In this document: positions 18,752 through 29,200 of the stretch, one piece after another
How positions within the stretch are numbered: position 1 is the first letter of the stretch
Layout of the letters: each line of letters begins with the position of its first letter
Source: Silvibacterium sp.
GTDB lineage: Bacteria; Acidobacteriota; Terriglobia; Terriglobales; Acidobacteriaceae
Length of the DNA stretch: 59,141 bases
Direction: 5' to 3'
Assembly: GCA_030037215.1 (NCBI GenBank)
Contig: JASHRS010000234.1
Coordinates: 1 to 59,141, forward strand
The notes under the pieces: generated by a model
Told to the model about the DNA's origin: nothing
The model's input: the letters and a program-made list of their open reading frames with translations, nothing else
Databases searched by the model: none
Made by a program: the position numbers and the translations under genes

Positions 18752-19393
18752 ATGGAGAGACCGCGGCTACTATTGGCAGACGATCATACCCTTGTTGTTG
18801 AAGCATTCACGAAGCTGCTCGAACAGGAATTCGAGATAGTCGGCGTAGTGGCGGATGGGCTTGCCTTGCTGAAAAGGGCGCCGGAATTGAGGCCGGACGT
18901 CGTCATCCTGGATCTGAATATGCCCAAGCTGAATGGCATGGATGCTGGAAAGCAGCTCAAAAAACTTCTGCCACTGAGTAAAATCGTTGTTTTGACGATG
19001 AGCGACGATTACGAGTTCGCGGCACAGGCGCTGCGGCACTGGGCGTCGGCGTATCTGCTGAAAAAGTCTGCAGCGTCAGAACTGGTGCGAGCGATACGCG
19101 AAGTTCTGAAGGGCAGAACCTATGTGACTCCCAAAGTTGCACAACGATTGTTAGAGGAGTTTGTTCGCGATCCGCGAGCGGAGCACGAAACACACCTGAC
19201 GAAGCGGCAGAAAGAAGTGCTCCAGCTACTGGCCGAAGGGCACACCATGAGACAGGTTGCAGTGCTGCTCGAAATCAGCGCACGGACGGTTGCGTTCCAC
19301 AAGTACCAGATCATGCAGCAGCACGGCCTGAAGACACAGTCCGACATCGTGATGTTCGCAATCAAACAACGGATACTGGCGCCACCAGCGTAG
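18752..19393 (+). CDS. NarL/LuxR-family response regulator
   Basis: A 213-residue two-domain regulator. The receiver has the acidic pair ADDH (9-12), phospho-Asp D54 in VILDLNMPKLNG, Thr in VVLTMSDD and Lys in YLLKKS. The C-terminal LuxR helix-turn-helix starts at LTKRQKEVLQLLAEGHTMRQVA and ends KTQSDIVMFAIKQ. The ATG follows a weak GTT-ATG-GAG context. It is divergent from the single-domain receiver gene and lacks a neighbouring kinase, so its partner must be elsewhere. Confidence 0.93.
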   Translation: MERPRLLLADDHTLVVEAFTKLLEQEFEIVGVVADGLALLKRAPELRPDVVILDLNMPKLNGMDAGKQLKKLLPLSKIVVLTMSDDYEFAAQALRHWASAYLLKKSAASELVRAIREVLKGRTYVTPKVAQRLLEEFVRDPRAEHETHLTKRQKEVLQLLAEGHTMRQVAVLLEISARTVAFHKYQIMQQHGLKTQSDIVMFAIKQRILAPPA

Positions 19394-19503
19394 CCCGTTA
19401 TTCTGAGCTTCCACTTAAGCGGGCGTACAACTGTCAACTGGTTACAGGAAACTTCCAGTGAATAAAGATTGATTTATCGCAGCTGCAAAACAGGTCAGGT
19501 AAT

Positions 19504-21108
19504 TTATTTGCCCGCAGCCTGCTGCTGCTTCTCTTCGACCGTCAGTTTGTAGGCGACATAGTACTTGTAGATATTACTGACATAGGTGACGGTCTCCTGG
19601 CCGACGTCCTTAGCAACTTCAAGCTCGACGTTGCCGAACCATTTGTTGGGATCAAGTCCGTCAGTCTGAGCTTTCATGCGAAGACGCACGATGCGATTAG
19701 GACCGGCGTTGTAACTCGCAAATGTAAAGAGGGTCTTGTCCAGCGGATCGATTCCGGGATCATTGAAATAGGTGTCGGCGATATTGCGGAGCATTTTGAC
19801 GCCGGCATGAATATTGCCGTCTGCATCGTTGACATCGGGAATATCGATAGGATTGGCGGCTGCAAGCCTTGGAATGACCTGCATAACACCGACCGCACCC
19901 ACACGGCTCTTCTTGTCCTGATCGAGCAATGACTCCTGGTAGCCTTGCGCCGCCAGCATGAGATAGTCGAAGTTATATTCGGCCGCATATTTCTTGAAGT
20001 ATTGCGCATAAGCATTAAACTTCTGCATTTCCGATGCTGAAGTTGAGTCCTTAATCCATTTTGTGTTTTGCAGGTACCGACGGAGGAGCGTGTTGCCGAA
20101 GGACGTTCCGGCAGCATGCGTTGAGACAAATTCATCGACCAGCGCCTTCAACTGCGGATTATTCTTGCGCATGACCCAACCTATGTCGAGGCCGCTGGCG
20201 ACGATAAGATCGGGATGAGCTTTGATGTTTGGGAGCACTTGCGCCCACAAGGCAGCGCGTCCGCTTGTTGTTACAGTCGCAGGAATCAGGTTAGCGTTCA
20301 CCATCTCGATGAGATCATCGTCGAACAGATTGGCGTCGGCAGCCTTGATAGACAGCGGCTGTTTGCCTGCGCTTTGCCGATCCGCGTTGATCTTCTTGAG
20401 ATTGTCATAGTAAGTAGTCAGCGGGTTGACGTAGATGTTCTTGCCGGCGAGGTCATCAAAACTAGATACGTTGGCGAGCGCAGAGCCGGTGACGACGACC
20501 TGCGTCACATCTTTCTGAATAGGAACAGAGAAAGCGACCCGTTGCTCGCGCTCGGGCGTGATTACAATACCTTGTGCGATAAGGTCGCCTAAGCCTTGTT
20601 CGAGAGCGGCCTCAAGCTGATCGGGACGCATGGGAAGAAAGACCACATTCACGGGCAGTTTGCCAGTCTTCATTTTCTGATTGACGAATTTCTCAAACTC
20701 CTGGAGGGCTTCATATTCAATTCCTTCAGGGCGGCCGGCCTGATAGAAGAATCCGATTGGATTGACGATAACAAGCGCACGAATGCTGCGCTGTCTGACC
20801 ATGTCATCGAGATCGCCGGTGCGCTTACCGAAGCTCATGGGTAGTTGTAACGTGCCCCTGCTTGCACCGGCGTTTTCGTCGGGGACCAGAGCGTTCGAGG
20901 CTCCAGACGATGAGTTTTGCGGTTGCTCCGCAACGGTGGGAGCAGGCTTTTTACTACAGCCAGCAACGGCAATACATGTGATTGCAAGCGAAATCAGCAG
21001 CGCACGACGGCGAGATCGGCATGTTTTCGCGCAGTTAGAATGGGAGGGGTTCGAAGACACTGGTCCGGGCAGCGGGCAAAAAATCTCCGCTATTTTCGAC
21101 ATGATCAT
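19504..21108 (-). CDS. MltF-like membrane-bound lytic murein transglycosylase
   Basis: A lipoprotein of about 534 residues. A hydrophobic segment ends in the lipobox IAVAGC, so it is lipid-anchored. Next comes a solute-binding (SBP3-type) domain (about 80-330; note QGIVITPEREQRVAFSVPI) and a C-terminal lytic transglycosylase domain. The catalytic Glu is in AAQGYQESLLD, followed by GAVGVMQVIP and TFASYNAGPNRI. This is the MltF domain order: cleavage of peptidoglycan with release of anhydromuropeptides, with the N-terminal domain probably sensing muropeptides. An upstream ATG at 21168 would add 20 residues before the signal and is less likely. Confidence 0.92.
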   Translation of the reverse strand: MIMSKIAEIFCPLPGPVSSNPSHSNCAKTCRSRRRALLISLAITCIAVAGCSKKPAPTVAEQPQNSSSGASNALVPDENAGASRGTLQLPMSFGKRTGDLDDMVRQRSIRALVIVNPIGFFYQAGRPEGIEYEALQEFEKFVNQKMKTGKLPVNVVFLPMRPDQLEAALEQGLGDLIAQGIVITPEREQRVAFSVPIQKDVTQVVVTGSALANVSSFDDLAGKNIYVNPLTTYYDNLKKINADRQSAGKQPLSIKAADANLFDDDLIEMVNANLIPATVTTSGRAALWAQVLPNIKAHPDLIVASGLDIGWVMRKNNPQLKALVDEFVSTHAAGTSFGNTLLRRYLQNTKWIKDSTSASEMQKFNAYAQYFKKYAAEYNFDYLMLAAQGYQESLLDQDKKSRVGAVGVMQVIPRLAAANPIDIPDVNDADGNIHAGVKMLRNIADTYFNDPGIDPLDKTLFTFASYNAGPNRIVRLRMKAQTDGLDPNKWFGNVELEVAKDVGQETVTYVSNIYKYYVAYKLTVEEKQQQAAGK

Positions 21109-21580
21109 GACCTCACAACTTCCCTCGTCGCGCTTATCATCCGGTGATTCACGGCCTGTTTGCGCCATAGATTGCGCATGAGTGAGACAAGCTGAATCAC
21201 AATGAAAAACGAACCAGGGCTGCTGCCGATACTGTCAGAAGTAACAGGATCGGTGGATTGCCTGACATAGCCTGGAGAACAAATGAGCTGGGGGCGGCCC
21301 TCTTCAGATAACACGGGCGCTACCGCTGCCTCGCATTCGACAACCGCCATCGTATTCGTCGATACCTAACGATGAATCTCGATAACGAGCGCGCTCATCA
21401 CATCCAGAAAACTCTATAAGCACCAGGCGTATATTTGAGCGCAGGACATTCGTTCCAAATTCGCGATCAGCATTTCGAAAAGTGCTTTTACAGCGGTAAT
21501 CCTGGGGGGTCAAGCCGAACCGTGGGAAGAAAATCCCGGAATGTGATACTTCAAATAGATGAGACTAAAGAGGATCGAGA
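21109..21580. other. Intergenic region upstream of the peroxidase-encapsulin operon
   Basis: About 470 bp with no supported gene. It must hold divergent promoters for the transglycosylase and the peroxidase operon. I see no convincing operator, repeat or RNA structure; short ORFs here are below 30 codons. Confidence 0.5.
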
Positions 21581-22690
21581 ATGAGAATGGATGCACCTAA
21601 GGAGCTAAAGGAGACCGTACTTCCTCAAACCGTAGTCGCTCCGCTCACGCGTGCAGCGATCTTTCTCGTTGTCTGCATCCGCCAGGATGCGGATGCAGTT
21701 GCACGTCTGCGCTCCTTCTGCGCGGATCTTTCCGGACTTATACGCGCCGTTGAATTTCGCGATATTGAAGCGGGGCTTACCTGCATCATTGGATTCGGTT
21801 CTGAAGCCTGGGACAAGCTTTTTGGCTCGCCACGCCCCGCTGAGCTTCATCCCTTTCAGGAGATTCGCTCAGGCGGTCGACACGCCGTTTCCACCCCCGG
21901 TGACATCCTGTTTCACATTCGAGCGAAGCGCATGGACTTCTGTTTCGAGTTGGCCATCCAGATCATGGACAGTATCGGCGACGTGGTTTCTATTGCTGAC
22001 GAAGTTCACGGCTTCCGCTATTTTGACGATCGCGATGTCATCGGCTTCGTCGACGGAACCGAAAATCCCCGCGGAGACGACGCTCGTGAGGCTGCCATCA
22101 TCGGCGACGAAGACCCGGCCTTCGCGGGCGGCAGCTATGTTATCGTGCAGAAATATCTCCACAACATGAAGGCATGGAACGCTCTTCCCATTGAGGCGCA
22201 GGAGCGCATTATCGGCCGTAGAAAACTCTCGGATATCGAGTTGAGCGATGCCGAGAAACCGATATCGGCGCACAATGCGCTGACCGTTATTGAGGAGAAC
22301 GGAAAACAGGTCGATATTCTCCGCGATAACATGCCCTTCGGTCGGCCTGGTCACGGCGAGTTTGGAACATACTTCATCGGCTATTGCCGCACGCCGCGCA
22401 TTACAGAGTTGATGCTGCAGAATATGTTTGTCGGCCGTCCACCCGGCAACTATGATCGGCTGCTCGACTTCAGCCGTCCGGTCACTGGGACACTTTTCTT
22501 CGTTCCGTCAGCAACGTTTCTCGACAGCATCAACCCAAACGAAGGCCCGGAAACGGACACAGGCAGAAGTGCAGACGAGCCGGATACAACCGAAATCTCT
22601 GCAGCTCCGTCATCGGAACCGTCATCGGTTCCGTCCGCGGATGATACATCACTCAGGATAGGATCACTAAAAGGAGAGAAAGATGAATAA
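21581..22690 (+). CDS. Dye-decolorizing peroxidase (DyP) with encapsulin-targeting tail
   Basis: Heme peroxidase of the DyP family, 369 residues. The distal Asp is D158 in GFVDGTENP, the proximal heme His is H231 in ISAHNAL, and the distal Arg and Asn are R248 and N250 in LRDNMPFG. The catalytic core ends near residue 318. A linker of about 35 residues rich in Ser, Pro, Glu and Asp follows, ending in SLRIGSLKGE (357-366), a textbook encapsulin cargo-loading peptide. The gene overlaps the encapsulin start by eight bases. It should be packed inside the shell. Start ATG 21581 has GAGG nine bases upstream. Confidence 0.96.
   Translation: MRMDAPKELKETVLPQTVVAPLTRAAIFLVVCIRQDADAVARLRSFCADLSGLIRAVEFRDIEAGLTCIIGFGSEAWDKLFGSPRPAELHPFQEIRSGGRHAVSTPGDILFHIRAKRMDFCFELAIQIMDSIGDVVSIADEVHGFRYFDDRDVIGFVDGTENPRGDDAREAAIIGDEDPAFAGGSYVIVQKYLHNMKAWNALPIEAQERIIGRRKLSDIELSDAEKPISAHNALTVIEENGKQVDILRDNMPFGRPGHGEFGTYFIGYCRTPRITELMLQNMFVGRPPGNYDRLLDFSRPVTGTLFFVPSATFLDSINPNEGPETDTGRSADEPDTTEISAAPSSEPSSVPSADDTSLRIGSLKGEKDE
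22671..22676 (+). promoter_or_regulatory. Encapsulin ribosome binding site inside the DyP targeting-peptide codons
   Basis: AAGGAG lies six bases before the encapsulin ATG at 22683. The same bases form most of codons 364-366 (Lys-Gly-Glu) of the peroxidase loading peptide, so one sequence serves cargo targeting and shell translation. Confidence 0.85.
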
Positions 22691-23495
22691 CCTCCATCGG
22701 GAGCTTGCGCCAATTTCTGACGCTGCATGGTCGCAAATTGAGGAAGAGACCACAAGAACGCTCAAGCGGTATCTGGCCGGGCGGCGGATTGTCGACGTTC
22801 CCTCGCCGGGAGGAGTTGCTCTGCCCGGAGTGGCGACCGGCCATCTGCAGTCGATCTCAGCCCCCGATGAAGGCATCATTGCAAACCGGCGCGGGGTCAA
22901 GCCTCTCGTGGAGTTGCGCGTGCCGTTCGAACTATCCCGCCAGACAATCGATGACGTGGAGCGTGGATCGGATGACTCCGACTGGCAACCCGCGAAGGAC
23001 GCCGCGAAGAAACTCGCCTTTGCCGAAGACCGCGCCATCTTCAATGGGTACCGCGCTGCTGATATTCAGGGCGTTCAGGAAAGCACCAGCAATCCGATTG
23101 TTGCGCTCCCTGCAGATGTGCGCGATTATCCCGATGCTGTCGCGCACGCCTTGAGCCAACTGCGCCTCGTCGGTGTCAACGGCCCGTATTCGGTTGCGCT
23201 TGGAGCCAATGAGTATACGGCACTCGCCGAAACCCGCGATCACGGATATCCCATTCTTGAGCACGTCAAGCGCATCGTAGACGGCAACCTTGTCTGGGCA
23301 CCGGCCATCGAAGGCGCGTTCGTCCTAACCACGCGAGGCGGCGACTTCGAACTCAACATTGGACAAGATGTTTCCATTGGTTACCTCAGCCATACGGATT
23401 CCCTGGTACGACTGTACCTCCAGGAAACCTTCGTCTTCCGTGTCCTTACCACCGAAGCCTCGGTTGTACTCTCGCCATCACAGAAACCTTCGTGA
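22683..23495 (+). CDS. Family 1 encapsulin shell protein
   Basis: HK97-fold protein of 270 residues that self-assembles into a nanocompartment; family 1 members of this size usually form 60-subunit shells about 24 nm wide. Diagnostic segments are LAPISDAAWSQIEEE near the start, RRIVDVPSPGG, VPFELSRQTIDDVERG (about 80-95) and KLAFAEDRAIFNGY. The C-terminal half continues to VLTTRGGDFELNIGQDVSIGY. It is translationally coupled to the DyP cargo gene. No other cargo, such as a ferritin-like protein, is adjacent. Oxidative-stress detoxification is the likely role, inferred from the cargo. Confidence 0.97.
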   Translation: MNNLHRELAPISDAAWSQIEEETTRTLKRYLAGRRIVDVPSPGGVALPGVATGHLQSISAPDEGIIANRRGVKPLVELRVPFELSRQTIDDVERGSDDSDWQPAKDAAKKLAFAEDRAIFNGYRAADIQGVQESTSNPIVALPADVRDYPDAVAHALSQLRLVGVNGPYSVALGANEYTALAETRDHGYPILEHVKRIVDGNLVWAPAIEGAFVLTTRGGDFELNIGQDVSIGYLSHTDSLVRLYLQETFVFRVLTTEASVVLSPSQKPS

Positions 23496-23616
23496 GAAGT
23501 ATGCACCCCGACCCGGTCGATTCGGCATGCCGTCCTTTCACATTTCTTCAATAGCTAGAAGCGAGAACCATCCCGGGCAGTTTTGCTTCCTGCGAGACTT
23601 CGATAAAAAGTACTTC

Positions 23617-24087
23617 TCAAGGGGAAACTTTCTTCCAAAATGCCTTCTGGTAACCTTGGGCATCAACCGACTCGGAGCTGAGCACAATAGGCTTAGTACC
23701 ATGACAGGCCCACGATATAGATGAGTCGTGCCCGATGACATACATGGGTATGAAGTTCGATCCCGGGTTTTGATGGCAATAGTCAACTATGGCGGCCGTC
23801 GGTGTCCGGCTTATGTTCGCCTTGGAATCACAGGGTATATTTGCACCATAAACGCAGGCGAGCACGGCTCCATTTGCGCAGCGCCATTCCATCATCCGTC
23901 CTTGATCAGGCTTTAGATTGAGTTCGCGAGCCATCCAAGCTGGAAGTTTTGGACCCACGTAGCGCGAGTCAGGCTTGTCGATTGTACCTACCGCTTTACA
24001 GTAATCGACCGGGTTGGTGAAGGTCTGGCCAAAAGCCGGTGATATGGCCAGGGCAACGGTTCCTAACGCTAAAACCAATCTCCGCAT
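23617..24087 (-). CDS. Secreted hypothetical protein with paired cysteines
   Basis: A 156-residue protein with a signal peptide (MRRLVLALGTVALAISPAFG). Mature residues include six cysteines, suggesting disulfides, in contexts DYCKAVG, EWRCANG, LACVYG, IPCDSK, DYCHQNP and WACHG. No family was recognised. It is convergent with encapsulin. The ATG at 24087 is preferred over one 18 bases upstream because it places the signal peptide at the very N-terminus. It is probably a periplasmic or secreted protein. Confidence 0.7.
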   Translation of the reverse strand: MRRLVLALGTVALAISPAFGQTFTNPVDYCKAVGTIDKPDSRYVGPKLPAWMARELNLKPDQGRMMEWRCANGAVLACVYGANIPCDSKANISRTPTAAIVDYCHQNPGSNFIPMYVIGHDSSISWACHGTKPIVLSSESVDAQGYQKAFWKKVSP

Positions 24088-24309
24088 AGGCGTCAACACC
24101 TCCAAGTTTGGTTCATCCGCATCAGTTCTTGTCGAAAGCGCGCAATCACCAAATCAAGTGTACGGGGAAGAGAGCAAACATACTCGTGTTCGTGGGATGA
24201 AACGGTGGCGGAGTATCTGTCCTTGGGCGATATTGGCATACCTCTTTTGATCCATAGCAGATAGCGCATATTCACTGCATGGAGACAGGACCCTAGATGA
24301 ATTCTTTCT

Positions 24310-24819
24310 ATGAAAGATAAAAATATTTGGATAGCCATGCTGGGTCTTTGTGTTATCAAAGACAATAGTTACCGCAGCACCGTCGGGCTGCTGCATCTCT
24401 CCGCCTACTTTCTGAGAGCCAGTGTGAAACCTTGTTGGACAAGCCGTTCAAAATTTTCCTGCTACACATTTGCCTTTCTGGCTCTAGCGGTTCTGGTTTT
24501 TACGTGGGGACTTCAATATAAGCTTTCGCTTTATGCCGGACCCGACTCGACCGTTCACCACATGGTGAAGGCAAAGCTTTTGTCGAATGATAAAAAGAAC
24601 GAAGCTCCAGATGGTGTCATCTTAAGCGGCCCGCTGGATGCGCGGGCATCCCATGAATTTGTTTTCCCGTCGGTCTTAACATCTCTTTTTGTGCTGAACC
24701 TCTTTGAGGCGTTGTTCGGCAGCTTATGGCAGGTTCAGACTCTGGAACCCTCCTCGCGCACCCCCTTTGCGGCCGGCCTCAACGCATTCTTTTTCCGCCC
24801 TCCACCTATCTTCTGCTGA
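24310..24819 (+). CDS. Conserved-type hypothetical membrane protein
   Basis: A 169-residue protein, possibly starting at the second ATG (24337). It has two hydrophobic segments, YTFAFLALAVLVFTWGLQYKL in the middle and VLTSLFVLNLFEALFG later, with a polar loop between them. The C-terminus ends FFFRPPPIF, a tail I associate with small acidobacterial membrane proteins of unknown role. There is no clear ribosome binding site. It lies upstream of the RND operon on the same strand but is separated by 155 bp. Confidence 0.55.
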   Translation: MKDKNIWIAMLGLCVIKDNSYRSTVGLLHLSAYFLRASVKPCWTSRSKFSCYTFAFLALAVLVFTWGLQYKLSLYAGPDSTVHHMVKAKLLSNDKKNEAPDGVILSGPLDARASHEFVFPSVLTSLFVLNLFEALFGSLWQVQTLEPSSRTPFAAGLNAFFFRPPPIFC

Positions 24820-24974
24820 CGACGCGCGCGTCCAGAATTCGGAGATCGCTCGCTCCAGTTCGGACGCAAGGTGTCGTTCTGGCGACCGCTCTACTGAGCG
24901 GCGCATTCGGCTATGTCCGCCGAACGTCGCTCTCATTTCAAAACTCAAGTTAACAACCGGTACATTCAAAAATT

Positions 24975-26252
24975 ATGCGAAAGCGAAAATTGTTGTTCTT
25001 CGCCTCTGGATTCGCGCTGCTCGCCTGTGTTGGCGCGGGCGGCTGTAACTCCTCCAAGAAAGCCGCGGAGGCAAACGCTGCTGTGGTTCCCTCTGCCGCT
25101 CTTGCAACAGTCAAGCGTGGGTCGATTTCACTGACGTTGAGCCTTGCAGGCCAGTTCCAGGCTTATCAGGTGGTCGACGTTCATCCCAAGGTGTCTGGAT
25201 TCATTCGGAACATCTATGTGGATATAGGCGACAAGGTTCACAAGGGGGAGACTCTTGCCATTCTCGAAATTCCTGAGCTCGAGGCTCAACTTCAGGGAAG
25301 CGTTTCTGCAGTTGCTGAGAGCAAGGATGAGATTACGCGCGCGCAGCATGAATTGACCGCGGCCAAGTCGGAGTATGCCGCGGTACATGCGGATGATGTG
25401 CGGCTTCAAGCGGCGGCGAAGGCGCAACCGGGTCTGATTGCACAACAGGAACTGGATGATGCACTGGCGAAGGACCTAGCGGCTGGGGCGCGAGTCGATG
25501 CCGCAAGGGCTGCATTGAGCGCGGCACAAAATGGAGCCGACGTGTCGAAGGCAGACAACCGTCGGCTCAGCGCGCTGCAGGGCTACACCAACGTGGTCGC
25601 TCCGCTTGATGGCGTTATCGTCTGGCGTTATGCCGACACGGGCGCGCTCATTCAGTCGGGAACGACTTCCGATGTCCAATCCCTGCCGATTGTGAAGCTC
25701 GCTGAAAGCGGCTTGTTGCGGCTTCGTCTGCCGGTGCCGGAAGACGCCGTGAAGTATGTGCATGAAGGCGATGAGATGCAGATTCGCGTGGATGCGCTGG
25801 GACGGTCGTTTACCGGCAAAGTCGTCCGCTTTACGCGCAACGTAAGCCTGGAAACCAGGACGATGGAAACTGAGGTAGACGTCGAGAATAAGGACCTCTC
25901 GATCGACCCAGGCATGTATGCCAACACCGAGCTTCAACTTCAGCATGTGGAGAACGTACTGACGATTCCGGTCGGAGCAATTGTTCGGCAGGGAGAGCAG
26001 CAGGTTGTTTATGTACTCGATGCGGACAACCGCGTGCACATTCGGTCGGTTCAGGTGGGGCTGGAAGGCTCGCTATTGGCGGAAATAAAGAACGGATTGT
26101 CGGAGGGCGATCGCGTCGTTGTCGGCGGCCAGCAACAATATCACGATGACGAGCTTGTCGCACCTGTTCTTCAAAGTTCGCCGGCTTCTGATGTCACACG
26201 GCAAAGCGGCGGCATGATCGATCTTCACGATGAACAGGGGGGCGAGCAGTAA
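24975..26252 (+). CDS. RND efflux periplasmic adaptor (membrane fusion protein)
   Basis: A 425-residue adaptor linking the inner-membrane pump to the outer-membrane channel. It is a lipoprotein: the signal ends in the lipobox GAGGC. The biotinyl-lipoyl region is visible at VHPKVSGFIRNIYVDIGDKV and VAPLDGVIVWRYADTGALI, separated by a coiled-coil hairpin (about 95-185). The beta-barrel segment with VRFTRNVSLETRTMETEVDV follows, then the membrane-proximal end. Its TAA stop shares a base with the pump ATG (TAATG). Substrate unknown; it is an HAE/NFE-like drug or lipid exporter part. Confidence 0.95.
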   Translation: MRKRKLLFFASGFALLACVGAGGCNSSKKAAEANAAVVPSAALATVKRGSISLTLSLAGQFQAYQVVDVHPKVSGFIRNIYVDIGDKVHKGETLAILEIPELEAQLQGSVSAVAESKDEITRAQHELTAAKSEYAAVHADDVRLQAAAKAQPGLIAQQELDDALAKDLAAGARVDAARAALSAAQNGADVSKADNRRLSALQGYTNVVAPLDGVIVWRYADTGALIQSGTTSDVQSLPIVKLAESGLLRLRLPVPEDAVKYVHEGDEMQIRVDALGRSFTGKVVRFTRNVSLETRTMETEVDVENKDLSIDPGMYANTELQLQHVENVLTIPVGAIVRQGEQQVVYVLDADNRVHIRSVQVGLEGSLLAEIKNGLSEGDRVVVGGQQQYHDDELVAPVLQSSPASDVTRQSGGMIDLHDEQGGEQ

Positions 26253-29200
26253 TGCCGAAGTTTGCGCTCAAATATCCCTACTTCATCATCATGCTCTGCC
26301 TGGTGGTGGTGCTGGTCGGCGTGGTCAGTATCGCTAGTATGCCGGTTGACCTCTTCCCGAAGATCGACATTCCAGTGGTCGTGGTGGCCACGTTCTATTC
26401 CGGCATGCCCCCTGAGCAAATTGAAGCGGATATCACGGACACGTTCGAGCGCTTTTTTACGCTTGGCAACAATATCGACCACATTGAGTCACGATCCCTT
26501 ACTGGCGTAAGCCTTATCAAGGTCTATTTCCGTCCGGGAACTGATCCCAATGCGGCACTGAGCAACATCGCGAATCTCGCGATGGCAGATTTGCGACGAC
26601 TTCCTCCAGGCACGCTGCCGCCGGTAGTCCTGAGCATGGACGCATCAAACCAGCCGGTTTGCCTGGTGACTTTGAAGGGGCAGGGACTGAACGAGACCAG
26701 GCTTAAGGACCTGGCCCAGTTTGAGGTTCGCAACCAGATTGCGAACGTGAAGGGCGCATCAGTTCCGCAGCCCTTTGGCGGAACCTATCGCCAGATCCAG
26801 GTTTATGTCGACCCGCTGAAACTGGAAGCTCACAATCTTTCGCTGATGGATGTGGTTCATGCGGTGAATTCTTCCAACCTAATTCTGCCGGCCGGCGATG
26901 TGCGCATCGGGACAAAGGATTACAACATCTATGCCAACGCGCAGTTTCCTGTTGTAAAAGAGATCAATTCACTCCCCGTCAAGACTGTGGGAAATGCCTC
27001 TGTCCTGGTTGCTGATATTGGAAAAGCGGAGGATGCTGGCGCGTTGCAGACCAACATTGTTCGCATCGACGGGCAGCGCTCTGTCTACGTGCCCATCCTC
27101 AAGCAAGGCGGTGACAGCAACACGATCACGATCGTAGATGGAATCAAGAATGCCGTACGGCACCTTGTCGATATTCCAGACTCGCTGAAAGTATCGGTGG
27201 TCTTCGACCAATCCATCTTCGTGAAGCTCGCGTTGAAAGAGCTGGTGAATGAAGCCACAATCGGGCTTGTTCTCACCGGCTTGATGATCCTGCTATTTCT
27301 CGGCAGCCCGCGTTCTACGATCGCCGTCATGCTTTCTGTACCGTTATCGGCCGTGGTGTGCCTGCTGATCGCGGATATGATGGGTGGCTCGATCAACACC
27401 ATGATTCTCGGCGGACTCGCGCTGGCCTTTTCCCGGCTAATCGATAACGGCGTGGTGGTGCTGGAAAATATCTTCCGGTACATCGAGATGGGGGAACAGC
27501 CGCGCGTTGCCGCGGAAAAAGGCGGAGCCGAGGTCTCGCTTGCTGTGCTGGCCGCAACCTTCACCACATCGATTGTCTTCTTTCCGGTGACATCCCTCTC
27601 CGGAGTCAGCAAATATCTGTTCACTCCGCTTGCACTCGGCGTTGTGCTCTCCATCTTCGCGTCTTATGCCTTTGCCATGACCGCGATCCCGCTTTTCTGC
27701 GCAACTTTTATTAGCGCACACCACGAGAGCGAGCACGAAGGGAAAGGATCCTGGTTCCAGCGCATAGTCGACCGCTTCAACGTTCACTTCCAGCGCCTGC
27801 TGGAATGGTATGAAGGGCTGGCCAAGCGCTGCATGAAGCGGCCCGGTTTTACAGCCTCGGTCATTCTGCTCAGCGTTATCGTGATCACCGGCGCATTATT
27901 TCCGTTTCTCGGCAGAGCGTATTTTCCCCGCACTGATGCAGGCCAGTTCGTAATCAATGTGAAAATGCCCAGCGGGACACGCATCGAAGTCAGCAACAAC
28001 TACATTGCGCAGGTGGAGCAGATCATCCGGCAGGTCATTCCCAGCCGAGACCTGAACATGATTGTTTCCAACATCGGAACTACGCCTGATCTTTCGGCTA
28101 TCTATACAAGCAACTCCACGATGGACACTGCTTTTGTGCAGGTCAGCCTGAAGGAGGGTCATAAAGTCGGGAGTTATGAATATATGAACCGCGTACGCGT
28201 GGCTCTCTCACGCCAGATGCCGGAATTGAGCACGTACTTCCAGGGAGGAGGTCTCGTCGACGCAGTTATCAATCAGGGGCTTCCGGCGCCGATTGACGTT
28301 CAGGTAAGCTCGAGCAATCTTCAGGGCGCCTATGCCATCGCGCAGCAACTGGCTTCTAAGATTCGCCAGATCGGGAATGTCAGCGATGTGTATATTCCGC
28401 AGGACCTCAGCTATCCAGGGATTGCATTGAACATTGACCGCGAGCGGGCCAGCCTGATCGGCCTTACGACGAAAGGTGTCGTGGATAACGTGATCACGGC
28501 GTTGACCTCTGACGGCATGGTAGCGCCCAGTTATTGGATCGATCCCAAGACCGGAAACAACTACATGCTGACAGTTCAGTATTTCAATCACCAGATCGGC
28601 AACATGACGATGGAGGACTTCAAGAATATACCGCTGCGCGGAAGCGGCGACGCAGGCTATACACCGCTGCAATCGGTTGCGGACATTCATGAAATCAATA
28701 CGCCAACTGAAGTCGATCACTACCAGATCCGCCGCGTAATCGACGTTTATGTCGCCACAAAGACCGAAGCTCTGGAGAAAGTCGACAATGCCATCAACAG
28801 GCTTATTGTGCAGACACCGCACGACAAAAACACTTTGATCAATGTCCGCGGCGCGGTCGTCAACATGAACAAAGCATTTCGCGATTTCGGCCTCGGGCTG
28901 CTGGTGGCCATTGCACTGGTCTACCTGGTGCTGATGGCGCAATTCGGCTCGTTCGTCGATCCGTTCATCATTCTGATGGCTATTCCTCCAGGCATTGCCG
29001 GCGTGGTCGTCACGCTGCTGATCACCGGCAGTACGATGAACATCATGTCGCTGATGGGAACAATCATGATGACCGGCATAGTGGTTTCCAACAGCATTCT
29101 TATCGTCGACTTTGCAGGAATTCTTCGACGCGAGGGAAGACCTTTGCTTGAAGCGACGGTGGAAGCCTGCAAGATGCGGCTGCGGCCTATTTTGATGACT

